This document shows, piece after piece, positions 38,001-48,817 of a stretch of 64,000 bases of DNA (within the stretch, counting starts at the first letter, position 1; each line of letters begins with the position of its first letter). The stretch comes from JAJRVM01 sp963700515. Its GTDB lineage: Bacteria; Planctomycetota; Planctomycetia; Pirellulales; Pirellulaceae. The stretch covers positions 310,001 to 374,000 of the forward strand of contig CAVOXY010000048.1 of the NCBI GenBank assembly GCA_963700515.1, in the 5' to 3' direction. Position numbers and translations under genes: made by a program. Under the pieces are notes generated by a model. It did not search any database. It was not told the origin of the DNA and saw only the letters and a program-made list of their open reading frames with translations.

Positions 38001-41000
38001 CGGCCGGCTCAGATGGTTTCCGCGGCGATGAGAAGGACGAGAGGCGAGCGGACAACTGGCGACTCCAATCTTCTTCCGAGGATTCAGGCATCAGGTTACT
38101 GGCCAAGCCAGACATATCTTGCCCGGCCAATTTACTGAACATATCGGTCCCCACAAACCCTTCGACGTCATAGGTCTCGGTTAACAATCGTTCACTGGAC
38201 GATTTCTGCAGATCGTACTCATCCTGGTAACCGTACAAGCGATCGATCGTATTGAAGTTTTTCGCCAAACCCAAATCCATCGTGCCAGACGTACTACTTA
38301 GGACGTCGGAACTCATGACGACGCTCCCGTCTCGGAACCCCCAGGACACCGCGCCCCCCATCGGCCTTCCCCCCATGCCCGCGCGCGGCTGGAAGGGAAT
38401 GTACCCCGTTGCCAGAAAGGTTCACGGCCCAGACCCGCCAGTTCGCGCAGGACCGCCATCCGCAGGCGGATTCTCCAGTCGCCTGCTCGCCGCATCTGCT
38501 GCTGCAACAATTCGTAGTTGGCGTTGTCCCGTCCCACGGCAAAGAACCGCTCGCCATCGCGCATCTGAAATCGCCGCTTGACCTGGAATCGCTCGCGATC
38601 GGCATCGGTCTCCAATACCAGCAGCGACGTGTAAGGTGTGATGATGTGATATTCTTCCGATAGGCTGATGACCTCGTCCTGAATGGCCTGCGAACTGCCT
38701 TGCTCGAGCAACGCATCGAGGTGCATGCGGGCCCACAGCCGCGGGATGAAGGAATTGCCTTGTTCCGCATTGTTCACTTGGAAGGGACTCGTGATTTGCA
38801 GCGGCGTGTCGCCGCGTGTGGCGGTGATCACTACCTCGCCTTGAACATCCCGCTTGTCCGGCAAGTAACGTCCGAGCAGAATCTGCTGCGTGCCGTCGGG
38901 CAGGTTCGGAAACTCCTCCGGATAAACACGAGCTGTGCGGAGACCCCGGAATTCGACCTTACTGATTCTGGTCACCGGTTGAGTAATTTCCGCCAGCAGA
39001 TCGCGCGCGACCTGCCGCACGCCTTGCTCGGCCGTGACGCGTCGCAGCGAACCGGGCCCCAACGAAGCGATTGCCTGAAGTACCACCGACTCAAAGCTGC
39101 TACTGACCGCCACGGCGTGGGCGGTACCGGGATGTCCCTGGTAAAGCTGCCGCAGTCGTTTGGCAAACGCCATCGGATCGGCGTCCCCCGTAGTGACAAT
39201 CCCGTCGCCAATGTAGATCACCTGGGTTTTTTTGCCCGTCCGCTGCAACGCCGACTGGAGCGCCTTGTCGAGATCGGTCCACCCAAGCGAAATGCGGGTT
39301 GATAGCGCGTCCCTGGCGGACTCGATGTTTCCCGCGTCGGCCGGCACCGGCTCGTTGAACAGCCAGTGGCATTGGACATCACACATCATCAGGTTGAAAG
39401 TATCTTTGGGAGAGAGTGACGAGAGTATCGCCGACACCAATTCTGCCTGGGTGCCGCGCGATGGCTCGTCCATCGAAGCTGAGGTGTCGGCCACGAGCAA
39501 CAACTCGAGAGGATCGCCGTCTGGTAACACGTCACGATCCTGTGCCACAGCCGATGCCGGAGGCATGACCTGCAGCATGAAGTAACCGTCTTCGCCGCGT
39601 TGATGAGGAATCATGACGGCAGCCGACGGTTGACTCTGCAACTGCACGACGACTTCAAAATCCCGATCGGGCGAATATTCCTGAGCCGAGAACTCCACAC
39701 GCGCCGCATGGTCGGTCTGGCTGATGCGAGCGGTATGTGTGGGCGATGTCACGGCGGTCAGTGGCACCTGCGAATTGATCGTCACGGCAATGGCCAGTTC
39801 GCTCAGCGGATGTTGCCTGAGCATTTCGCTCTGCAGCGAATACGAATACCGGAAACGGTCTCCCCGCAGCGGCAGCACCTGCGTATACGTGATCTTGATC
39901 CGCTTCTGCGAGTTCGCCAGGATGGGAAAGATCCGTGCCTTAAAGAGGTTTCCACCCGTCCACTCCAACAGGCCTGGATCTCGCTTCTCGCGCAGGATCG
40001 TCTCATAGATTTCACGTGCCCGCTGCTTCTCGACAATGTCCGCTTCCACCAGTTCATCGCCGATCCACATGCCGAACCCGGAGATCGACGCGTCTTGCGG
40101 CAGCGGGAAATAAAAAACCCCTTCCAATTGAGTGGGCGTGTGATTGACGAACGACTCCTCGATCACTGTCCGAGCAATCTGGTCACGAATATCGACGGTC
40201 ACTTTGTGATAGCCGACCGTCAACGGCACGTCCCGGCCGTCGATCTTAGCCACCAAGGATCCGATCGCTTCCTTGGCACTGGCCCCTTCAAAGCCGGCGA
40301 CCCAGGCCGATTCCTGCTCGAGCTTGACCAGCTTGCCGGCCTGCAACCGGATCATCTGCGTACCGCTCAGTTCCAGCCGCTCGTTGCCTCCTCCGATCAG
40401 TGTCACCGGGGCATCCGGATCGACAATCAGTTTCACTTCGCCGGCAACCAGCTTGATCTCCGTGGGGGACACCAGCTCGACCAGCGTGCCCGGTCCGAGC
40501 GTGAGAAGGGTTTGCTTGACGAGTCGCAACGTCGTCGCATTGGCTCCACGTAAATCACAACGCACAAGGTCACCCGGCTTGAGAACCAGGCCCGGCTCGA
40601 GCGGAGTCCCGCGACTGTATCCAATCGGCTTGACCGACACCAAGCCTTGCGAGTCGAGTACTTTGCCAATTCGTCCGTCGACGGTCAGCGTGTCGGCAAG
40701 GCGAAACAGCTGCTCATCGATCGGAGTGTTGATGGCCGCGACAACCAGCTTGCAGACCGGCCGGAGCTGGCCGCCGCGGATCGTGCCGATCTCCAAGGAA
40801 CGTAACGTGGCATCACTAGCGGTCACGAAGGCTTCAACCTGCTTGTCTCCCTCAGCCGCGGATGCAGGCCACCGATAGACGTCACAAAGCACGTCATCGG
40901 TCGTCACTCGTGCGACCGGCTGCTGCTGGAGCAAACGCTGTTGGTCACTGCGGTCCGAAACATCAACCAAGCGGAGCCAGTCGGGACCAGGCTGGTCGGC

Positions 41001-41497
41001 GCGGAAGAACTGGGATGGCTCGGCCACTGCCTGATTGGCTTTCTCGTCCACCTGCCACAATTGTCTGCCGTCGTCGATGCGGTAGCTGCCATTGGGCATA
41101 TTCCAACGCAATTGATGTGGCTTCCTGAGCCCAGATATCGCTGATCTGACCGTCTCGGACCAACTGCAAATGTACCGAATCCGCCTTGTCCAGCTTGGCC
41201 AGCACCACTTCCAAAGCCGGCCCCGACGCGCCGTCCGGCCGCGCGAAGAACCAAGCGGCAATCACGACAACCGCGGCAGCAGCCGCGGAAAGCATACGTG
41301 CGATCAATACCATCATCTTGCTTCTCCGCTCTGGAAGTTGTGCGGGCGACTGAAACTGAGCTTCAAAGACTGCCGTCGAACGATCGCGCAGCTCCTGCAA
41401 CAGCGCCGAATCGGGTGGCGACGCGCTGTCCCCGCAGGGAGGAGAATAACTTCTCCATCCGCTGGTCGGTCCGGTCTTGATCGCTACTACTGGTCAT
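32036..41497 (-). CDS. Giant VIT/vWA/TPR protein, frameshifted at five points
   Basis: Five open segments on the minus strand join into one gene of about 3150 codons if single-base shifts are made near 41430, 41125, 38410, 34620 and 32430. Each junction reads seamlessly; at 41430, 38410 and 34620 it lies in a run of G or T. The start is probably ATG 41497 (MTSSSDQDRTDQRMEKLFSS), 12 bases after the sigma factor stop. Layout: one membrane helix (MMVLIARMLSAAAAAVVVIA), a FecR/LolA-like region, a VIT domain (VNHTPTQLEGVFYFPLPQDA; EKQRAREIYETILREKRDPG), a vWA domain with MIDAS motif DTSASMD, then about 2000 residues of TPR-like helical repeats. It probably sits in the membrane with the bulk outside the cytoplasm. 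Function unknown. Confidence 0.75.
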
Positions 41498-41509
41498 GTC
41501 ACTAACCGT

Positions 41510-42125
41510 CTACCAATTTCCTTGTTCGGACAGGGACCGATTCAACAGGCGTGCTGTGAAGACGCGTCGGAACATTCGACAAGCTCGCGCCAATTTGGAG
41601 CGGATGGCCGATTCCGAAGAATCGAAGGAGCCCGCAATTTGCTCGACCGAGACACCATCAAGGTATTTCAACGTCAGCAACTCTTCGTAGTCGCGGTCTA
41701 ACAGGCTGAGCGTAGCGCGAACCAGCGTCTGCAGTTCCTGGCTCGCCAAAACATCTGGTGGTTGCGGCTCGCGATTCTCGAGCCACCGGACCACTTGTTC
41801 GGCGCGAGGACCCAGCTTGTCGGCCGCCTGCCGAATCCGATCTTGTCGCGCCTGTGCGCGATAGATAGAGCGCAACTTGCCGACGCGCGATGCCGGTCAA
41901 CCAGTTCCACAACGTGCCAAGTGCGGGATCGTAGTTGCGTACGTTACCCGCGGCGGCCAGAAACGTCTCTTGCACCACATCGGCCACTTCCGTTCGCCGC
42001 GGATCCATGCGCAGCGCGACAAACTTCCAGATCGCACTGGCATGGTAGTCGTAGAGCGCACGCCAAGCGTCCGGGTCGCCCAAGAGCAAACCGCTGACGA
42101 TCTCTTTTTCCAGTTGCTGATCCAT
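41510..42125 (-). CDS. ECF-type RNA polymerase sigma factor, frameshifted
   Basis: Region 2 is in the upstream frame from ATG 42125 (DPDAWRALYDYHASAIWKFV; DVVQETFLAAAGNVRNYDPA; LWNWLTGIARRQVALY), and region 4 is in the other frame (LLDRDYEELLTLKYLDGVSV; EQIAGSFDSSESAIRSKLAR). A one-base shift near 41865 joins them through YRAQARQDRIRQ. Total length about 204 residues is normal for the ECF group. The giant VIT/vWA gene begins 12 bases beyond its stop, so it is probably the cognate partner. In this phylum such sigma factors are often paired with membrane proteins of that type. A possible anti-sigma function of the partner is inference. Confidence 0.8.
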
Positions 42126-42849
42126 GAACGGGGCGTCCGCCTCGCAAGGTGCCCACCTGAGAACCACTCCCGCTGATGTCGGCGATTATAGGCCCAACGG
42201 CCGCCGCTGGCGCCGCTCGGCCTGGGTCACAAGCCACTTCCACTTCAGACGTTACGTCCCGCACACAAGTTCCGAGAAAGGCTGCATTCGTGTGGCAGCA
42301 ATAGCTATTTGCGCGAAACGGCAGAAATGTGTCGCGGATTCTGGGAATATTCGCCCGCTTGCCTTTCTTGGCAGGCAATTCACTGCAGACAGCCACCAGA
42401 CTCTGCCGGGTGCCATTTTGCCAGTACCGGTGTCCCCCGAAAAAACGGCTCGCACTGGCAGAGCCAGGCACTCAGCTGTCCGTTCATACTCATACTCTTA
42501 CTCATCCTCTTACTCCCCTCCCCTGCACTCGCAGACAAACTCAACTCAGCATGAACTGCGTCCCTTTGCCAGCGGCGTAGACGCGGGTTTTGGGCCACTT
42601 CCGAAGAGTCAGAATAAGAGTAAGAGTAAGATTGAGACCAGCGTAAGCCTTTGCCGCCGGAGGCTGTGAACGGTCACCCGTAGACGGAGCTTTCCAAGGA
42701 GCCGGTAGCGCCGTGCCCCGTTTCCCGTGGGAAGGGATGCTGGTTTCGTACTGCACGTGATAGGGCGAAAACAGAGGCTTTTCCGGCGTCCTTGGTTGCC
42801 GCAGCGGATGCCAGGTTGGCACTTTGAGCAAGAAAGGTTTGGGGAGGTG
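42126..42849. other. Intergenic region with inverted hexamer arrays
   Basis: 724 bases without a supported gene. A tract of ACTCTT/ACTCAT-type hexamers (42485-42520) and its inverted counterpart AATAAGAGTAAGAGTAAG (about 42610-42632) flank about 85 bases, so the region can fold back. A purine-rich ribosome binding site (GGGGAGGTG) lies at 42840-42848 before the truncated Tat-signal gene. Confidence 0.6.
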
Positions 42850-43101
42850 ATGAACATGGATGCAGCAGCCAAGGCAGGTTACACGAGCCAAAGCCGAACG
42901 TCGTCACGTGCCATCGAGCGACGGACATTTTTCCAGATCGCCGCGACCGGGGCAGCATCAAGTCTATTGGCTACCCGCCCGCTCCTGGGCAACCAGTCGG
43001 ACGCAGGTGTCAAGATCGAGATACCTGCCCACGGAGCAGTGCTCAACGACCGCCACGGTCAGACTGCGTCCGAAGGACTGAAGATTCGCGTGCGAGGTAA
43101 G
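42850..43101 (+). pseudogene. Truncated Tat-signal protein, interrupted by repeats
   Basis: Starts at ATG 42850 behind GGGGAGGTG. It encodes about 84 residues: a Tat signal (ERRTFFQIAATGAASSLLA) and a beta-strand start (VKIEIPAHGAVLNDRHGQTA; SEGLKIRVRGK) like the N terminus of an exported carbohydrate-active or Ig-like protein. At 43102 the sequence switches abruptly to the GGCGCGCACC hairpin, and then to an inverted pair of GAATGCGG tags (43150-43184 and 43233-43263). The original C terminus is not found downstream. The gene is therefore broken; whether the repeat inserted or the gene decayed first cannot be told. Confidence 0.65.
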
Positions 43102-43263
43102 ATGCGCGCACGGTGCGCGCCTCCTCTGATGCCGACCACTGGATGGGAGGAACGAGGGAATGCGGAGTGCGCAATGCAGAATGGCAGAGGACAATTACCT
43201 CGGCGGTCACGCCAGATGACCACGATGCTGCTGATTCCGAATTCCGCACTCCCTAGTCGTTCT
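43102..43263. repeat. GC-rich hairpin plus inverted GAATGCGG tags
   Basis: 43102-43121 is an exact inverted copy of the 20-base hairpin at 5997-6016. Then the tag GAACGAGGGAATGCGGAGTG (43150-43184) and an inverted tag GATTCCGAATTCCGCACTCC (43233-43263) enclose about 50 bases (with the ACGCCAGATGACC segment). The two tags can pair into a stem. Confidence 0.7.
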
Positions 43264-43325
43264 CAACGCGCGCGCACATCGACCTTCGTGCGCAGCGTCT
43301 ATGGTTGCTGCTTAACAGGTTCACT

Positions 43326-44601
43326 TCAGAGTGTCCAGGGACTGCGCATTTTGCGTGTGAGCAGGGCCTTGGCTTCCGAACTGGGATTGACCAACTCTCG
43401 GTTCTTGGGATCCCACGTGATTCTCTGGCCCGTGCGCACCGCGATATCGCAGAGCAAGCTGATCAGATCACTGCGGACCGCGTCGGAGATATTCGACACA
43501 GGAACCTGTCGCGTCTTGACCGCCTGAATGAAGTTGTTCGAGTGGCTCGTGCTCACCTGTAAACTCTGGGCATTGGGTTCGACCGGTTTGGTCGGCTTGA
43601 CCGGGTGCAACGCCGGATCGCTGGCACCGCAACGGTTGACATCGCGTGCGATCTCGATCCATCCGTTGTCACCCATGAACTTGGTCCGGTCGGCACCGGG
43701 GCGAAAGACCAGCTTGACGTTGCCCAGCATGATCGTCATATCCCAGTTGTAAACGGTATCGTACAGTCCTTCGGTCGGGATGACGCCGGTACCTTCGACG
43801 GTGACCAATCCGGAGAGATCCGCGTCACTTCCCCAGATCATGATGTCCAAGGGGTGCAGCGCCCCAGCCGCCCAGGTAGCCAATCGAGTAGTCGTAGACC
43901 CAATAAGTGCCGTTCGGCCGGCAGAGGTCACTGGTGTAAGGGCGCTGTGGGGAGGGGCCACACCACATGTCGAAGTCGAAACCGGGCGGCACGGGTGCTT
44001 CCTGGGTCGACCCGCCGGCCCCACCATTCGGCGCGTCCACTTCAATCGTGTGGACTTTCCCGATGGTGCCTCGGCGCACCAGCTCGCAGCCTGTCCAGCA
44101 ATGCGGCATGCTGCGCTGCTGAGTCCCGTACTGGAATACTCGCACGTTATCCTCCACCGCCTTCTGCATGGCCAAATCCTGCTCGATCGTTACTCCCAGT
44201 GGTTTCTCGATATAGACATCTTTCTTGGCACGCGTGGCCATGATGCCAATCGGCACGTGCGAATGGTCCGGTGTCGCGATCACGACCGCATCAATGTCAT
44301 CACGTGCCAACATTTCCCGGAAATCTTGATAGGCCTTTCCTTTGCAGACAGCGGCGATGCCCTCGCGTCGATCCCGATAGCAATCGGCCACTGCCACGAC
44401 CTGACTATCTTTCAACGGAAAGAATTCGTGAAAGATGCCGCGGTTTCCCACGCCAATGTGTCCCACCGTGACGCGCTCGCTGGCCGCGGCCTTGTCCTCC
44501 AGTCCCAGGGCACGACCAGGAATGAAAAGCGGTGCCGCGGCGGCCGCGGCGGCAAACCCCTTGATGATCTGACGACGATTGAATTTCTGACTGGATGTCA
44601 T
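43326..44601 (-). CDS. Tat-exported Gfo/Idh/MocA family oxidoreductase, frameshifted
   Basis: About 425 codons. Signal NRRQIIKGFAAAAAAAPLFI resembles a Tat signal. The Rossmann domain has GHIGVGNRGIFHEFFPL (NAD loop), VVAVADCYRDRRE and VVIATPDHSHVPIGIMATRA, followed by VYIEKPLGVTIEQ with the conserved EKP Lys. At about 43862 the frame must change by one base (GYLGGWGA to HPLDIMIWGSDADLSG) to continue into the C-terminal beta domain, ending at 43326. The enzyme probably oxidises or reduces sugars or inositol-like substrates. It is the first of three similar genes in a row on this strand. Confidence 0.85.
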
Positions 44602-44744
44602 TTGCGTGGCTCCCGTTTCTTCGTATCACAAATCCCGTTAACGCAACGCTACTTGATCATGATCAGCGCCCCATGGTATTGGACATGGCTTGCGGCCTCC
44701 CTCGCGGCAAAGCCCAGCGAGTCAACCGCCCCCTACACAGACGA

Positions 44745-45572
44745 CTACAGCAACGCACTCAAATGATCGATACTCCGCTGGGCCTGCTCCACGGTTCCGC
44801 ATTCAACGCTGAACACGATCTCGTCACGGTCTACCGTTCGGCAGATTTCGATCACGCGTTTCCAATCAATCACTCCATCGCCGCAAGCGCAACCCACGGC
44901 CGTCCCGGTCACCTTACCCCGTTCATCTTCCGACTGCGCCAACGAGATATCCTTGGCGTGCAGGTGAATCAGCCGATCCTTGACTCTCTGCAGCCACTCG
45001 TATGGATCGTGTCCACACAAGTAGCTATTCCCCGTGTCAAAATTGATGCCAATTGCCGGCGAATCGACCAAGCTGTAGATTCGATCCAAGCCGTCCGGGT
45101 TTTTCGAATATTGCTGATGCGGTTCCAATCCAATCATGATCCCACGCGGCTGAGCCACTTTCGCGGCTTCCATCAGCACATACCGCATCAGCACGTGATC
45201 TTCCTCCACGGTCGTCCAGTCCGGCTTGGGCCCCTCGTCCGTGTTGACAATCGTCGTGCCGATCTCGGCCGCGAAACGCACGGCTTGCTTCAGGTACTCC
45301 GTGCTGATTTCCGGTTTGCAGAGCGGTGTGTGTGCGGAGAGGCCGGAGATACCAATCCCCGCATTTTCACAGGCGCGACGAATCCGATAGGGATCGTCGA
45401 GCATCGAAACGCTGTGAAAATAGCCCGCCTCACTCAGCAGCTCACGTCCCCAGTGCACCATCGGCTCGACGTACGCATAGCCAAACTCCGCCGCTTTCTC
45501 GACACCCCACTCGAAACACTTATCCTCGTGGCGCACATATTCCATGTTCACGCCCAGTCCGATTTTCGCCAT
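44745..45572 (-). CDS. Sugar phosphate isomerase/epimerase-like TIM barrel
   Basis: 275 residues from ATG 45572, preceded by GGGGAGAA. The xylose isomerase-like barrel has FGYAYVEPMVHWGREL, GISGLSAHTPLCKPEI, RFAAEIGTTIVNTDEGPKPD, GIMIGLEPHQQYSKNP (metal Glu), AIGINFDTGNSYLCGHDPYE (Asp/His), LIHLHAKDISLAQSEDERGK and EIVFSVECGTVEQAQR (Glu). All the expected metal ligands are present. It lies between two Gfo/Idh/MocA genes, matching the common set for metabolising inositols or uncommon sugars. Confidence 0.85.
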   Translation of the reverse strand: MAKIGLGVNMEYVRHEDKCFEWGVEKAAEFGYAYVEPMVHWGRELLSEAGYFHSVSMLDDPYRIRRACENAGIGISGLSAHTPLCKPEISTEYLKQAVRFAAEIGTTIVNTDEGPKPDWTTVEEDHVLMRYVLMEAAKVAQPRGIMIGLEPHQQYSKNPDGLDRIYSLVDSPAIGINFDTGNSYLCGHDPYEWLQRVKDRLIHLHAKDISLAQSEDERGKVTGTAVGCACGDGVIDWKRVIEICRTVDRDEIVFSVECGTVEQAQRSIDHLSALL

Positions 45573-45747
45573 GCTCAATTTCTCCCCTATCAAGGCCGCG
45601 ACCTTGGCAATGCGGCTGCGTGTAAATAGCTCCCGGGCCCTCGTGGCATCCACAACGAGACCCTTGCCGCCATTGGCCCGTTGTATCCGATGGCAGCATA
45701 TTTCTACAGCATTCAGGGCACTCCACCGTCCATGCAACGGCCCTCGT

Positions 45748-47020
45748 TCACATCAAAATCGCCTGCTTCTCCGGATCAAACAGGGCAACTTTGCTCTCGC
45801 GGTGCGAGATAATCCCCATCGAGAGCGGAGCCTGGACACGAACGGCCATGCCGATATTGCATTTCGGCTGCTGTCGCGTCTTGACGCATTCCAGCAGATT
45901 CGCCCACAGCTTGCCCGTGTCGCCCTGCCCCTTCCACGGCAAGCGAATCTCCTTCGCTCCGTCGGCAAAGGGCACGATGCGAATGCCGTAATCCTTGCCT
46001 CCGTCCAAGCATGGCCCACATGATCACGCCGTCGGTGCCGCGGATCATCGTGTCGGCTGGCACGTGGTTCGACAGCGAGTTCGTCATCACCACGCTGGGA
46101 CCGTCGGGATAGTCGGCGATGATGTTGCACTGATCGGGCACTTCGCGATTGTACTGGAACGTTCCGCCACCGCCCATCACGCGTTGCGGGAAGTCGAGTT
46201 CCAGGATACAGAAGACCGGCGTGAACGTGTGGACCAACAGGTCGGTGGCCGGACCGCCGGCGTAGTCCCAGTACATCCGCCACTGGAAGAACCGCGAGAC
46301 GTTGAAGTCGACCTTCGGCGCATCGCCCAGGAACCGCTCCCAGTTCAGGTCGGGGCCCGGCTTGGCGTTCGCATCGGGAATCGGCATCCGCTCGCCCCAG
46401 TCGCCGCGGCGGAAATAACCGCACTCGACGTGCACCGGCTTGCCGATCATCCCCTCGTGGATCATCTTGATGATCTCCGGGTAGTTGTCGTCGGCCATGT
46501 ACTGCGTGCCAACCTGTACCAGCTTGCCGGTCTCCTTGGCCGTCGCTTCGATCTGCTTGGCCAACTCGAACTGACTCCAATGCGTCAGCGGCTTCTCGCA
46601 ATAGACATCCTTGCCGGCCTTCAGCGCGTCGATCGTCTGCGGCGCGTGCAGTCGATCGGGCGTCGCGATGCAGACGACATCGACGTTCGGATCCTCCAGC
46701 AGCGCCTCGTGCTCCATGTACATCTTCGCCCCGCCCGTAGCTTGCGAAGCCGCTTCCAGCCGCGGGCGGTAGACGTCGCAGACGGCCACCGGCTCGGCAA
46801 TTCCCTGCTCCTTGAATTGATTGACGATCTGCATGTGCGAGCCGCATCGGCCGCCCGTGCCGATGAACCCGACGCCAATCCGATCGTTGGCCCCCTTCGC
46901 CTCCTGGCCCAGAATCATGGGTGCCGCCATGACCGAACCGGCCGCGGCCGCGCCCACAGCCAACGTATTGCGTACGAACTCGCGGCGTGTCGTGACGTTT
47001 CTCGCTTCGCTTTCTGGCAT
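45748..47020 (-). CDS. Tat-exported Gfo/Idh/MocA family oxidoreductase, frameshifted
   Basis: About 424 codons. A Tat-type signal (TTRREFVRNTLAVGAAAAGS) leads into IGVGFIGTGGRCGSHMQIVN, AVCDVYRPRLEAASQ, VVCIATPDRLHAPQTIDAL and VYCEKPLTHWSQFEL (EKP Lys). The frame breaks at about 46010: MWAML continues as DGGKDYGIRIVPFADG in another frame (an extra T in CTTGG) and ends FDPEKQAILM at 45748. The start (ATG 47020) lies 14 bases from an ATTGGTC array. It probably forms a pathway unit with the two preceding genes on this strand. Confidence 0.85.
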
Positions 47021-47034
47021 GGGGGCGTACTCCT

Positions 47035-47243
47035 ATTGGTCATTGGTCATTGGTCATTGGTCATTGGTCATTGGTCATTGGTCATTGGTCATTGGTCATT
47101 GGTTATTGGTTATTGGTTACTTGGTTCACTTTTCACTTTTCACTTTTCACTTAGTACGGTCCCGATTCCGCATTCCCGATTCGTTCCCTATACGCGAAAG
47201 CCTTCAGGCCCGCGGCCTCCACTGCTCACTCACTACGCAAGCC
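47035..47243 (-). repeat. Composite repeat after the LRR gene
   Basis: ATTGGTC array (47035-47126, about 13 units, the last ones ATTGGTT), then a stretch of CACTTTT-type repeats (about 47128-47153), the tag ATTCCGCATTCCCGATTCGT (47163-47187), a linker with CAGGCCCGCGGCCTCC and a short CACTGCTCACTCACTACG tract next to the stop of the LRR gene at 47251. Order and orientation relative to the gene match the loci at 25390, 28187 and 29560. Its far end lies just ahead of the start of the next gene. Confidence 0.75.
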
Positions 47244-47250
47244 TCACACG

Positions 47251-48592
47251 TCACTTACCGGACGACTCGCCCTTGTCGGTCATCGCGTTGCCGGGATCGG
47301 AGACCCCGGTGTTTTCTAATTGCAGTTCTCGAAGGTCATGCAGTTGGCGAAACACGTCCAGCGATTTGTCTGTAACGTTTACGTTCCCACGCAAATCGAG
47401 CCGCGTCAACTGGGGAAGGAGTTTCGGGAGGGATTCCAGGGAAGCGTCGTCGACGAACCCTTTGGTAATAATCAAAGTCTTGAGCGGTAGCGGTCTTTCC
47501 GCAGATTCACTGAGCCGCGTCAAAAACGTACCGGTCACCAAAATGTCGCGCAACACCAGCGCGTCAAGCTGCGGAAATTCTCTCAACAAAACCAGCGATT
47601 CATCGGAAATACCGAAGCAGCGAGCCAGCGACAGACTTCGCAACCGTGCTGCCAAAGCTGGTACGGCTGAGAGACACTGCAGGCAATCGCCGGAAACCTG
47701 TGCGTCTTCAATCGACAGCGAAGTCACTGCGGGATTCCGCGCAACCTTCATCAACACATCGTCATTGACCGCCGGACCACCCAACTTCAACTCAGTCAAC
47801 TGAGTTAGTTCCGCTGAGCTTCTGCAGATCCTCGGCCGAAAGCCCGCCACAGTTGCGCAGGTCGAGCGAACGCAGTTGAAGCATGGTATGCAACTGGTCC
47901 AAGGTGACACCCGCAATCTGGTTCATCTCGATCAGCGCCAGGATCTGCAACTTGGGCAACTTGACAAGTGCTGAAGCGATGCCGTCGGTCACTTGGCTGA
48001 GCCGACGCAAGGTCAGCCGCTCCAGGGCCGGCATCTCAGAGAGAATCTGGGAGAGATCATGATCGGTCAGACGAGCATCCTGCAGCAACAACTCCTGCAG
48101 TTCGCGCAGGGACGCCAGTTTCGACAGCGTTTCGCCGGTGGCGTTACTGACCGCGAGTCGCAGCCTGATCAGACCGGGGAACTGCAACACGGCAAGTACG
48201 ACGTCGTCGTTGGCAAACACGCGGTCGCTTGCCAGATCAATCGTCACCGGAAAGAGGGACTGGTCGTACTCGACTGCCCCCCCAGCATCCACAATCCGTT
48301 TGACAGCCGCCCGCTGCTGCTGGGTGAGCGATCGCCGGGTGGCGAGAACGTTGGGCAGAGCATCGGACGACGGCGACGTTGTTCGATCTCCTGGCGCCGA
48401 CGGCGGCGGCGTTGTCTCCTGGCGACGACACCCGGTGTTTGCCACGACGACGACCAGTGCGATAAGCAACGAACGAGATCCGAAGCGTCGCAGTCGCCTC
48501 GGCAGCGACCGGCCACAAAAACATTGCTGGCCATCCACGGAAAATCGATATTCTGACATATGGGATAACAACGCCGGCTCCGCCATATCCAC
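47251..48592 (-). CDS. Leucine-rich repeat lipoprotein, frameshifted
   Basis: About 447 codons. The start is uncertain (GTG 48592, ATG 48586 or ATG 48559); all keep the lipoprotein signal (RSLLIALVVVVANTGC). A spacer (PPPSAPGDRTTSPSSD) is followed by ribonuclease inhibitor-type leucine-rich repeats of about 25 residues: LRLAVSNATGETLSKLASLR, LQELLLQDARLTDHDLSQIL, LERLTLRRLSQVTDGIASAL and so on. A shift of one base near 47820 (LSAEDLQKL to SSAELTQLTELKLGG) connects the two halves. It is probably on the outer side of a membrane, binding other proteins. Partners unknown. Confidence 0.75.
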
Positions 48593-48817
48593 GGACTGAA
48601 AGATCCGTAATCACCGACAGTGTGAGGAATCATCGACGTTCAGTATACTAGAGTGAGATGGTCGGAACACTGCGAGATCGTTCACTGAAAGAAATTCATG
48701 GTGGTTTTCCCACCGACAGCTGCTTTTTGAACGGAATTGCCGACATGAAGAAGGCCATCAATGGGCTGTGATTCATTCGCCGGAAGCCAATCTGTAACCT
48801 GCAAAGGAGTACTAGTC

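Noticed and set aside
45753..46847. 364-aa frame inside the Gfo/Idh/MocA gene
   Set aside because: Low-quality composition (Arg/Gly/Ala rich); the Rossmann motifs are all in the other frame.
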